Below are positions 21,531-31,631 of a DNA stretch of 64,000 nucleotides, in pieces. The notes beneath the pieces were generated by a model. It did no database searches. It worked only from the letters and a program-made list of their open reading frames with translations, and was not told where the DNA came from. The position numbers were made by a program, and so were the translations under genes. Position 1 is the stretch's first letter. Each line of letters starts with the position of its first letter. Source of the DNA: Kitagawia praeruptora (lineage: Eukaryota > Streptophyta > Magnoliopsida > Apiales > Apiaceae); NCBI GenBank assembly GCA_037693485.1, contig CM075351.1, positions 14,999,001-15,063,000 of the forward strand, in the 5' to 3' direction.

Positions 21531-22001
21531 TGAAAAGACAGGAAAAAGCCTGCTCTGATGCCAACTGACGCAGCACGGAAGCCAAGGAGAAGCAAGCGCT
21601 AATCTTTACAAGGACTCTTACACGAGAAATCCTTGATAAACCTTGAATCCACAAGGAGTTTCTTGAATCCACAAGAAAGAAGAGAAAAATCTCTAGGGTT
21701 TTAATTTCAATAAAAAGATTCCTCGTCTATTACATCATTAGATAGTTTATATAGGGATGTAAAACCCTAAAGCAAAAAAAACAAATTCTAATTAAAACTA
21801 AATACTAATTAAAATAAGCGTGATCATGCAGCTTTAGGCGTGAGCATGCACAATCTCCCCAAGATCTCACTAAAAGTCTCTGTTGTCAACCAACGGCGTG
21901 TTCATGTCAACCAAGCAGCGTGCTCATACCTTTATTTTGCTATTATCTTCTCGCGAGTCATGAACCTCGATTAACACTGAAAATCCTCCTACATCATGTC
22001 T

Positions 22002-22730
22002 CATAAAGAAGCACTTGTTGGCCTGCCTTCTTCTCGCATCTTAAGTATTTTTCAACAATGTCTATGTCAAATATGTTTACTGCATATTCTTATTCCACAA
22101 TAATTTTTTTTCCTTTTTTTGCCAAGTGCCTGCAACAAAAATCGATTTCAAGGGAAAAAAAACTAGTACAATATTGTTGAAGAATATATGTAATACTAAC
22201 AAGTAAATCAAGGATATGCAGAAATGATGAACATTGTGTTGAAGGAAGAGGCAATGGCTTTATGGCCTGGTGCAGAGGGATTTTCGGGTTAAAGAATCTG
22301 TGTAGGACAACTTGTGTGTGTGGCAGTTTTTTCTGTTAAATAGATGGTTGAGAGATATGTCAGTACACGTATAGGACCCTCAAAAATCTAATTAAAAAAA
22401 TTTTAAAAATTAAATCAAAGGACATGTCTATATATTAAAATGGAAATTAGTTTCCTATACTCAGGAAATAACTTTTGATGGCGTTACGATTTTATGATGA
22501 CTCTACACAAATAGGATCGCATGCATACTTGGTCTTTCAATCAAGTGTGCTTGTAGTTAGATCGATATTCGCAAATCATCCACGGCTAAAAAAATTGTAT
22601 ATGTTTCAAGATATTATATGATCCTATTAGTATGGCTTATAAGATCTCGAGTTTTTAAGAAAATCGGTAACTTGTTAATTATCATTTTTATCTTATAAAT
22701 GGAAAACCAACTTATAAGCGCATAAAGCTA
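22002..22730. other. intergenic, nothing recognised
   Basis: AT-rich unique-looking sequence with no frame over 60 residues and no repeat seen elsewhere in the window. Confidence 0.5.
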
Positions 22731-23063
22731 AGGGTGTTCACTTGGAAAGAATGGAATGGGGTAGGAATGCAATGAAAATTGTAAACAAAATTTATGAAGA
22801 AAGGAGGATGTTGGGGGAAATAATGAACAAATATGAGGGAGAAGAAGCTTTTTATGATGAAGATTGCAAGGAAAATGATGAAGATTGGGAATGGAGCATT
22901 CCTTCCAAAACATGTGGGTTAGAATTCTAGTTCAAATTATTTGGAGAGGAATGAAGCAATGAATGAAATTTATAAACACTTTCCCCAATCTCCCCCAAAT
23001 AATAGTATAAATTTCATTCCATTCTTCCCTCATTCCATTCAATCCAAGTGAACATAACCTAAA
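22731..23063. mobile_element. MITE with terminal inverted repeats, about 0.33 kb
   Basis: The left end agggtgttcacttgga (about 22733) pairs with the right end tccaagtgaacataacct (about 23045-23062), allowing a 2-base gap. Just inside, aatggaatgg pairs with ccattcc-type sequence. No coding. The outermost bases suggest a short target duplication (cta or ctaa), but the exact limits are ambiguous, so I do not assign a superfamily. Confidence 0.7.
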
Positions 23064-23837
23064 TGTATTTGTTCATTTCGACACCAAACTCATCCGTTCT
23101 TGGAAATGTTTGTGACAAAAGCAGCCTATGAACATGCATACTTATAGAATATGGGACTGAATAGGTGTTTGTATTTTATGCACATTTGGGTGATGCTAGT
23201 ATTGGATTATTAACAACGATTATAAAATGTAGTTGTAAAAATGTGCGTAAAACGAATAATATCGTATTGCATCTTAATCTTGCTAGATGGCTACTATTCG
23301 AACGATTATCCAAATAACGTTCTAAAATTGTCAAACGCGGATCAAGAATCCGCTTATATAAAATACATATAGCATGGATTATTCCACATTTCTACTGCTA
23401 TACTACGAAGCTTCAACTATCACATGTTGCTGCGATCACACGGCCTGGTATCACAACTATGTACAACAGATTAATTACAAAAATGACCTATTTGAAGAGT
23501 ATACGGGGCTCACATCTCATATCATGTAACTCTATGTTTACACTTTTTCACCTCGCATCATGTCTTGAGAGCCTGATTCAACGGTTACAACAAACTTTCA
23601 GATAAATCACCCCATCAGCCACCGACATGCAAAGTGACACAAACGCCGAGGTTCCTTCAAGCCACTACGTATCGTCATACCACTGATGGGTTATGTTATT
23701 TTGACTCGGGTACGGAGTGTCCTGACACATATCCGGGTGTCGGACTTAAAAAGTCTAAAAATTGGGGACATAGGGATATTGTCCTACTTGTGAACACGGG
23801 TATGGATACTCGGCATAATCTATTATTAATAAAGAAG
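23064..23837. other. intergenic, nothing recognised
   Basis: A 68-residue plus-strand frame at 23634-23840 has no family resemblance. Nothing else is seen. Confidence 0.5.
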
Positions 23838-23934
23838 TAGGGTTATTGGCCTTTTGGCCCTTCAAGTTTACACAATTATACCCATAAAGTCCTAACGTTT
23901 AAACTCGTTCCTTTTTGCCACCCGAACTTCACAA

Positions 23935-24519
23935 ATGTACCTTTTAGCCATTATACCGGGTCAGACTATATATCGGCTTAAAACGTTACATAATAGCATG
24001 GGTATAATTAACAAAGTGTTTCGAGGAAAACTGGCTCTCCTGGTAGCACTTAACCCCGACGATGCCCTCACTACTAAGATCATCAATGGTGGTGGCAGAA
24101 ACCCAGAGTTTAATGAGTCTATGATCATGAAAGTTACTCAACCAGATGCCTTCCTTAAGTGTGAAATGTGGATGCTTAGTAGAGTTAAGAGTTATTTGGA
24201 AGATCAGTTGTTGGGTTTTGCTTTAGTCCCAATTTCTTTAGTTGTTGGCAAAGGAAAAATAATCAGGGATTTTAGTATATCATCCACTGATTTGTTCCAT
24301 TCCCCTGCTGGTACTGTTAAGCTGAGTCTCTCTTTAGATACAAATGTCCTTATTCCCGCAGTTGATTCTGCTGCCAACTCTTCGATAACTTCAGAAGTTC
24401 TGTTGTTGGGCGATGAGTATTCAAGGATTGAGTTTCCAGATATCAATGTAGCTACAGAGAATCAACAAATGATGAATCAATATTTCAATTTCTTGAACTT
24501 TGTATGTGCAATTTCTTGA
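23935..24519 (+). pseudogene. C2-domain protein gene fragment captured in the element
   Basis: From 23998 the frame reads MGIINKVFRGKLALLVAL, then a block KIINGGGRNPEFNE, LKCEMWMLSR, LEDQLLGFALVP and SSTDLFHSPAGTVKLSLSL. This fits plant CaLB-type C2-domain (calcium-dependent lipid-binding) proteins, in which GGGRNPxFNE and EDQLLGFAxVPLS are characteristic. It later reads FPDINVATENQQM, also found toward the C-terminus of that family. The open frame begins 63 bases earlier, inside the left TIR, so a TIR-C2 fusion could be made if transcribed. The family's N-terminal calcium loop is missing. It is a 5'- and 3'-truncated capture. Confidence 0.7.
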
Positions 24520-24733
24520 ACTGTAGGATCAAAGTAGCTGCAACAGCATCATTCCTGGCCACCAAAACAGTCTCAGTCCCCATCATATCAAATTGCAAAT
24601 GTGCTGCTACAAGCCTGTATATATTTTCACTCACTGCAATAAGAACTTTTCCAGCCATGTGACCACACTTTTTAGTCACGGAGGACTGGTAACCAGATTG
24701 CATAGCTTGACAGTAACAGTTAAAAATGAACAA
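24485..24733 (-). pseudogene. unidentified captured gene piece
   Basis: A minus-strand frame of 82 residues including AGKVLIAVSENIYRLVAAHL, FDMMGTETVLVARNDAVAAT and a short tail. The amino-acid mix looks protein-like, but I do not recognise the family. It overlaps the end of the C2 piece by about 35 bases on the other strand. Confidence 0.35.
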
Positions 24734-24734
24734 T

Positions 24735-24965
24735 CAAACAACTCATACCAACCGCTTCTTCCATTTGCGTAAAAATATCAACCACTTCCTTAGGCTTCCC
24801 ATACTGAACAAAACCCGCAATCATACTAGTCCATCACCTCACACTTCTCTCCGGCATTCCTAAAAACAACTCATACAAATGAACAACCTCCCCACATCAC
24901 AACATCTCTTTCAGGCATTTTATCAAACAAAAATCTGGCATCCCTCATCGCCCCACCAGAGGCAT
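24735..24965 (-). pseudogene. pentatricopeptide-repeat (PPR) gene fragment captured in the element
   Basis: The minus strand from about 24960 reads DARFLFDKMPERDVVMWG; after a short break it reads LFLGMPERSVRSWTSM, then IAGFVQYGKPKEVVDIF and TQMEEAVG. MPERDVVxW and MPERxVRSWTSMIAGxVQxGKPKEAxxLFxxMEE are the standard PLS-class PPR pattern of plant RNA-processing factors. A frameshift lies between the two motifs, and the fragment covers only about two motifs. Confidence 0.75.
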
Positions 24966-25540
24966 ACAAATGAACAATCGTGTTCAGCAAAAACAAATTC
25001 CACTCAACCCAAGTTTCACAATAATCCGATTCTCCCATTCACAATCCTCCTCACCAAGATCCAATTTTGATTTCACACAAGCCATTACAACAAAAACTAA
25101 CAAATACCCAAATCAAAGAATCAAACAACGAACACAAAAAACTCACAATCTTGGGCTAGAGAACAAAACGATGACTTTCAATGGAGACAAAGAAAGAAAA
25201 AGGTTGTGGTTTACAGGTGGTGGTGGTGGCGGTGTAAGGTGGTGGTGATGAAGAGAAGAAAAGGGCGGTGGTGTGTGCGTAATAAAGGAGAATAAAAAGA
25301 AAAGATAGAAAGGAAATAAAGGAGAGAGAGGTAGCAGGGGTGGGGATAATATCGGAGAGTAAAATGTCTGTTCTATCCCTCTATTTTGTACCGTTTTTAA
25401 TCCGATATGTCATTTGACCCGGTATAATGGCTAAAAGGTACATTTGTGAAGTTCGGGTGGCAAAAAGGAACGAGTTTAAACGTTAGGGCTTTATGGGTAT
25501 AAGTGTGTAAACTTGAAGGGCCAAAAGGTTAATAACCCTA

Positions 25541-26401
25541 TATTTAAATCTGGAGAATTTGGAGGTTGGAACATCAATCTAATATCAAAACCATCTTTTT
25601 GTGCAACTTCACAAAACTCTATATCTTTAGGATCCACATGTGTTCTTGCATTACCCTGTGATGAGCCTTCACCATGTTGCCAATTTTCTTCTTCACAAAA
25701 TTGATTAGCACCTAAATCAATCAAAATAAATTAATTAATAAATAAATCACTTATAAATAAATGTGCAAGATTTTACACATAAAATTAAAAAAAAATTACT
25801 TGTAAAAAGAGGTTCATTCAAGTCAATAGTAAATCCATTCTGAATATTTTTTTTCTTATGCAAAATTTCTTTGTACTTGACTATCACCTAATGCAAAGAA
25901 AGAAAAGAGAAAAAGTTAGATTTTGAAATCTTAAAAATTAAGAAAATACGCAAATAAACCTTTATCTAAAAAAAGGAATTTACTTGGTGGTATATTGATA
26001 TCAATATCAATTATTGTGGAGTTTCTGTTAGGCAAATTTTCTTCTACTTCAACAAAATAATCGCTTATTGTAAAACAAATTTTAGTTAGACCATAAAATT
26101 TTAGATATAAGAATGTACACATAAACCTAAAAAAAATTACTTGTGAGCGGAGGTTCATTCAAATCAATAATATGCATTCTAGGTCCTCTAGCCAACAGAT
26201 TTTGTGTGGAAGTTGAATACACTTCATCTACAAAAATTAATATTAGCAACAAAAATTAAATATAAAAATTCAAAAACAATGAATAAAAATTAAATAAAAA
26301 TCACTTGTGAATGAATGTTCATTTAAATCAATATGATCTCTTGTTGATCCGCGATATAGTCTTCCTGAAATATGGCCATCCTCAATTTGTTGTGCATCCA
26401 T
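25541..26401 (-). pseudogene. mariner-like transposase fragment joined to exons with repeated DLNxxP motifs
   Basis: From an ATG at 26401 the minus strand shows small exons. Exon 1 (26401-26305) reads MDAQQIEDGHISGRLY and ends IDLNEHSFTS. Exon 2 (26227-26141) ends IDLNEPPLTS. A third repeat-like block (about 26070-25985) carries IDIDINIPPS, and a fourth (about 25838-25800) ends IDLNEPLFTS. Exons 1 and 2 have good GT-AG borders and matching phase. The last block (25711-25541) reads ENWQHGEGSSQG, then QKDGFDIRLMFQPPNSPDLN, the third-Asp motif of plant mariner (DD39D) transposases. The sequence then stops at the TIR of the neighbouring element. The first two catalytic Asp residues are absent. 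IDLNEPP also fits the DLNxxP form of the EAR repression motif; any such role is inference. Confidence 0.6.
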
Positions 26402-27240
26402 AACAACTACAAATAAAAAGTAGAGACAATATAAAAATAAAATTCTAACATATTGAACAAACTAACCATGCAAAAAAGAATACATTTTCAAAAAACTAAT
26501 AAAGTAAAGATGAAGTACCTGATTTAGATCAATCACCCGTAATCTTCAATATATCTTCTTCTCTGAATATGGCTTTGTCGCCTTTGTTAATATGTGTGCA
26601 AAAACTAGTGGAAGGGAGGATTCGAACCTTGGTGTTTGGGCTGAGGCAACAAACAATTTCATTGGACCACTTGGGATATAGATCTCAGTGTTTGTAAATT
26701 AATGATTATGAATATATATATATATATATAACGAAAGCTCAACTTTAGATTAGGTTATGTATATGCCGGGTAGGGTTGTGCCCTTTTGTTATTCTCTCAC
26801 CTTTTAGATGGCCATCAATGTCGATGGCGGGAAAATCGTGATCAATGTCGGTGGCAAAGATATTCTCATCTCTTATCTTGTCATTTTTAATTATCTTCTT
26901 ATTCTTTTTAATTATCCATTTTATTCCACTATTTCTTTTTAATTATCCATTTTATTGTAATAACATAACATACATACAATACAATACTATACAATCGCCT
27001 CACTACTTTAGAATCAAACACCAACATATCTCTTTACTCCTATCAATACTACGTGGCCATATATTTTATTCTTGATTTTATATTTTTTAACAGCTATATA
27101 TCAATTTTAGGTTTAGAATTAGGGAAGGAATTGACAAATTGATTTTATTTGTTAACAGCACTGAGGAACAAAAAAAGGTGAAGTTCATGCAAAGCTCCAA
27201 AGAAGCCTCACCATCTTGACAAGATCAATGCCCTCGAATT
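26402..27240. other. intergenic, nothing recognised
   Basis: Contains a (TA)n run at 26712-26730 and AT-rich sequence with several short copies of ttaattatccattttatt around 26905-26960. No gene-like frame. Confidence 0.5.
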
Positions 27241-27244
27241 AGTT

Positions 27245-27475
27245 CTAAACTATGACGAGTCGTTTAGAACAAACAATTTGAGAAGCTCGGACTTCAACTA
27301 TATCCGAAAGAGAATGACTTGTTATGAAACTAGTAAGAGAATTGTGCGTTTTCGGACAGGAGTACTCCCCTTGAAACGTAGTAGACTTATCCGGAGAAGA
27401 AGGTGGTGTTTGGGATTTATGGTACATGCTTTTTCTCCGGCATTTCATAGTAAAATGGGAGTAATTCAAATTCAA
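27245..27475 (-). other. open frame of 76 codons, unknown
   Basis: The minus strand encodes KCRRKSMYHKSQTPPSSPDK and then a Ser/Thr-rich tail. Plus-strand reading of the same bases is also open (27278-27577, Arg-rich). I cannot tell which, if either, is real. It could be a degenerate gene piece. Confidence 0.2.
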
Positions 27476-27742
27476 GGAGCTAAGTACGCTACATATAAGA
27501 ATATGTTCATACCTTTACTAGTGGTAACTAAGTGTAATTTCTATCTTCCTTGTGTCCTTGGTATGTTTATGGGTTAATACAGTATACTTCTAAGCCTTCG
27601 AATATATATTGTAATGAACACAATAGTTTCACAAAGTTGTGATTAAGATATGCATTGGTGTTGGATATTCAGACCTAAGATGGGAGATTCGGCGAGGATG
27701 ACTGTCATCAAAGGCCTTATCAATACGTTATTGATTGAATAA

Positions 27743-28012
27743 TTGTATAGTGAGGCAATTGTTGTGACAGGAAAAGAAGTTTGCGTTGTAAAAGGTGCAA
27801 CGGTAACCAGAGCTGAAAAATGTCTTTTACTTGAGCACCTCTCTCAATGCTATAGCATTGATGGGAAGAGCAAAGATGATGATAGTAAGTCTCGCTATCC
27901 CTTTTTTTCCTCAAAATTTATTCGTAGATTTAATCACAACAAATTTCTTTTTGTAGAGAGTTTCAAAGCTCTATGTGACTGCATAGAATTGCAGGGAACA
28001 AAAAGCGTCTAG
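27743..28012 (+). pseudogene. possible gene fragment with one intron, unknown family
   Basis: A plus-strand frame reading EVCVVKGATVTRAEKCLLLE, then HLSQCYSIDGKSKDDD, followed at about 27885 by a good donor (gatagtaagt) and at about 27957 by an acceptor (tttttgtag) before ESFKALCDCIELQGTKSV and a stop at 28012. It resembles a real exon pair, but I do not recognise the family. No start or promoter is evident. Confidence 0.3.
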
Positions 28013-28079
28013 AGTCTTTTTATATATTAGGGTACATTTCAATTTTTTCACATTCTCAATCCCCCAAACAATAATTTTT

Positions 28080-28540
28080 AGTACCAAAAGATATTAGAGA
28101 GAATGATGTTAACACATTTGCATTTGTCGGGCTAGGCTCTACAGGAACGGGAAGTTAGGCCTTGCTCGTCTTGTCTTTGATCAAGTTCGTAGTCGAAATG
28201 ATCTTCACCATAATTAAGAGAAACAATTCAGGCTTTTATTATTCAGATACAAGAAGATAAAACTGATGAATTAGCGAGATGTACGATCAACGAAATAACT
28301 AAAACTTCCTTGATTAAAAAAAAAAGATTATATTGTCCTTAAAAGGTAATGTGTATAATTTTAATTTTGTTAGGGGAACGAGGACAAGAGCTAATTAAGA
28401 GCGAGGAGAAGCTCAAAAAAAAACTGAAGATAAAATGTGGCGATTAAAAGAAATGAAGAAAGAGCATGAAGAAAAGGCCAAGAAAGCCATTGAAGAAAAC
28501 ATCAAGAAAGTTATAGAAGGTTTTGGGTTAGTAATATTAC
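28080..28540 (+). other. possible decayed gene remnant (coiled-coil-like tail)
   Basis: Around 28118-28160 a short frame reads FAFVGLGSTGTGS (P-loop-like but lacking GKS/T). From about 28374, frames read GERGQELIKSEEKLKKKLK and LKEMKKEHEEKAKKAIEEN, a charged coil. This could be the remains of an AIG1/GIMAP-type or other GTPase gene. Too degraded to assign. Confidence 0.2.
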
Positions 28541-28559
28541 ATTAAATTATTCTAAGAGT

Positions 28560-29210
28560 AAATTACAATTTGGTGGTCGAAACTATTTTTTTTTCCCAAC
28601 TTGATGGCTGATGCATACAATTAGACATGAAAAAATTAAATTAAAGCACTAAAATGACTCCGATTAATTCTTAACTAACGGAACTGACGCTGTTAGTAAT
28701 TAAATTACAAAAGCGAGGGCAAACTTGTCCTTTTAAAATGATCACTTTATTTTTCTAAACGTTTTGTCTTATGATTTTACTTGAACAACTCTCTCCCGAT
28801 TCCCAAGCTCATCTCTTTTATTTCAACGCAGACCCTTATTCCCTTACTCAAAACATCATCTTCAGTATTACCTTCTTGGACACTGTTAAAATTTAAAGTA
28901 AACCCTCATCTTCTTAGCAAGGTATTACATGTTCACCACTAAAAGTTTATGTATTTCTACACCAAACATATTTCTTAACCTAGTATTCTTCAATAAGCTA
29001 ATCTTCAAAAAGCTCAATAATGAAATGTGAGTCAAGAATAAATTGTAATTATTAGTGTCTCACTTAAATTGCATTAATTGCTTTAAAACGTGTAATGCCT
29101 AATCTTATGTTGACATTTATATTAAGGAGAATGAGTTTATACCTTAAAACACACACATAGAAACTCACATGTGATAAGTATGATTGTGACAATCAGGCTC
29201 TAAGGGCATC
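28560..29210. other. intergenic; right part is a dispersed repeat
   Basis: Bases about 29000-29215 (from aaaaagctcaataatgaaat to gacaatcaggctctaa) recur at about 54830-55070 with roughly 85-90 percent identity by eye. No gene seen. Confidence 0.65.
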
Positions 29211-29411
29211 TCCAACCCTCAAAAACCTTTAGATAAAATTGGATAAATTATACCATAAACAAAAATTATAGAGAATATGTAAACAATTCTCCACTCCAAC
29301 CACGCATTCCTCTTGTCTAATAATTTAGCGAACCCCGTGATATTGGCTATATTTGTCGAATCTCTAGAGACCATTAAGAAGATTCCACATCATCTATTAT
29401 CATAATAAAAT

Positions 29412-31631
29412 AATAATTATATCCTTATATATAATTAATACCTTATATATAATAAGCATAAGGAGATCTTATCCCAATTTTTGGTCGTCGTCTTTGGTCG
29501 TCGTCGCTGTACTATAAAAAACATAAGATCCGTTGGATTAAAAAATTGTATTAAAAGTCATCCGTTGGATTGTAAATTATATCCTTATAAGGATTATAAA
29601 TTATATCCTTATATATTTATTTATAATTTTCACTTTGTTAATTTACTATAATACCCTTTCTTCGTAATAATTAAATTTTATTAAATATTAATTACATTCT
29701 ATTATTAATTAAGTGCAAATTTAATTCATCATTAATCATTGGATCAAAATTATATGATCCGTTGGATTGAAACTAGACGATCAAGATTAGATCACATAAA
29801 AAAGAAATTATAATCTAAAAAGGATATAATAGAAAAGGTTGTATTATAAGTGAATTTTAAAAGAAAATTATAATCTAAAAAGGATATAATTAAAAAAGGT
29901 TGTATTATAATTGAATTTTAAAAAAGAAAATTATATTCTAAAAAGGATTTAATTAAAAAAAAGTTGTATTAGAATTGAATTTTATTTTTTATTTATTAGT
30001 ATAAAAAATTTCATATTTACTATTTGGCCTCTATCTTGAGATCTAGAAATCAGATTTGAATGATTTTACAATCCATGCGAACCTCATAAAATTATCTTTA
30101 ATTTAGTGATGCTTTAATAATTATTATTCAAATAGAAACACTCAGAATATCAAGAGAAAATATAATTACAAATTTTTACATTAATCCTAATCTATGTAGA
30201 AGTTCTACATTGATAATGCTATCAATTGTAGAAAACCTAATTGTATATGATTTAAATCATTGACATATACATTTTCGTATTTCAATATAAATATACTTTT
30301 TATTTTATAACATATTAGAATATAAAACATTTTTATGCTAAATCCAACGATTTTCATCTATTTACTTTAATCATTGGATCAAAATTATATAATCCGTTGG
30401 ATTGAAACTAGACGATCAAGATTAAATCACATAAAAAAGAAATTATAATCTAAAAAAGATATAATTAGAAAATGTTGTATTATAAGTGAATTTTAAAAGA
30501 AAATTATAATCTAAAAAGGATATAATTAAAAAAGGTTGTATTATAATTGAATTTTAAAAAAGGAAATTATATTCTAAAAAGATTTAATTAAAAAAAGTTG
30601 TATTAGAATTGAATTTTATTTTTTATTTATTAGTATTAAAAAATTTCATATTTACTATTTGGCCTCTATCTTGAGATCTAGAAATCAGATTTGAATGATT
30701 TTACAATCCATGCGAACATCATAAAATTATCTTTAATTTAGTGATGCTTTAATAATTATTATTCAAATAGAAACACTAAGAATATCAAGAGAAAATATAA
30801 TTACAAATTTTTACATTAATCCTAATCTATGTAGAAGTTCTACATTGATAATGCTATCAATTGTAGAAAACCTAATTGTATATGATTTAAATCATTGACA
30901 TATACATTTTCTTATTTCAATATAAATATACTTTTTATTTTATAACATATTAAAATATAAAACATTTTTATGCTAAATCCAACGATTTTCATCTATTTAT
31001 TTTAAGATCTTTGTCGTCCGGAGGAATAGACGATTATCAAAATTTTGGACAAAATCTATCTTATATAAATATATATACGGAGTACTTTTTAGTTTATAAC
31101 ATATTGAAATATAAAACATTTTTTATGCTAGGTCCAACGGTTTTCATCTATTTATTTTAAGATCTTTGTCATACGGAGGAATAGACTGCCGATTATCAAA
31201 ATTTCGGACAAAATCTCTCTTACACTTATTATTAAAATTGTATTTGATTGTGAGTAGAACTATCTTTAAATAATTGTAAAGATATTTTGATAATCAAAAC
31301 GAATTATAAGTAGACTTCATAAATCAAATAGAATTTTCAACTTAAAAAAACGTCAATTTCTTCCCTTTTTTGTTTCTGTGTAGATTTAATTATATTAAAC
31401 CATCATTAATTTAAAGATTATTTTGTTAATTTCATGTGGGCTATAAACGTCCAAATCAAATTTTAAAATTCAAGATAGAGTACAAATATTAAATCGAACA
31501 TGTAAAATCTTATATATATCAATTTTTAAACACCAATTTGATATATAAATTAATAACTTATAAAATTTCATAAAAGTAATATAATTATAGATATTAAAAA
31601 GGAACCTTGCGTTGCATGGGTTATAAGCTAG
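29412..31631 (+). mobile_element. Helitron (3' end clear, 5' end approximate)
   Basis: The right end is ccttgcgttgcatgggttataagCTAG (CTAG at 31628-31631) followed by T, with a decayed stem. The left end is unsure; a TC start after A occurs at about 29412 (tccttatatataatt) and another at 29474 (tcttatccc). Non-coding and very AT-rich. It contains a 630-bp internal direct duplication. Confidence 0.6.
29738..31010. repeat. direct duplication of about 630 bp inside the Helitron
   Basis: 29738-30365 (from atcattggatcaaaattata) is repeated at 30370-31005 with only scattered changes, including acatcataaaat for acctcataaaat and small indels in A-runs. A third partial copy of the last roughly 130 bases (tccaacg.ttttcatctatttattttaagatctttgtc) lies at 31075-31210. 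Confidence 0.88.

Larger units (their letters stand above)
18652..21996 (-). mobile_element. Ty3-gypsy-derived element, gag and protease only, three LTR copies
   Basis: The 5-bp target duplication tgtct is exact (18647-18651 and 21997-22001). LTR copies lie at 18652-19130 (3' LTR), 19452-19930 (extra internal copy, first two bases lost) and 21566-21996 (5' LTR). The primer binding site is gctctgatgcca at 21552-21563 (TGGCATCAGAGC on the minus strand, one base off the usual initiator-Met site). Bases 19131-19451 duplicate 19931-20253, so the 3' LTR plus the adjacent 320 bases of interior is present twice in tandem. The element encodes gag and protease remnants but no RT, RNase H or integrase. 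The 5' LTR lacks a 19-bp and a roughly 28-bp segment found in the other two copies. Confidence 0.93.
23838..25540. mobile_element. long-TIR element carrying host gene pieces (Pack-TYPE, Mutator-like?)
   Basis: The left arm starts tagggttattggccttttgg (23838). The right arm ends in its complement (25540). The arms match with few changes for about 125-150 bases, including cacccgaacttcacaaatg and ccattataccgggtca. Long TIRs around captured gene pieces are the mark of Pack-MULEs. I found no convincing 9-bp target duplication, so the superfamily is inferred from structure only. Inside are pieces of a C2-domain gene (+), an unidentified piece (-) and a PPR gene (-), but no transposase. Confidence 0.8.

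Noticed and set aside
23820..25560. 9-bp target duplication for the long-TIR element
   Set aside because: Left flank aataaagaag and right flank tatttaaat do not match, and the mariner frame cut on the right does not resume on the left, so I claim no duplication.
28100..28540. GIMAP/AIG1-type GTPase gene
   Set aside because: The P-loop-like stretch lacks the GKS/T residues and the coil region is generic, so it is left as an unassigned remnant.
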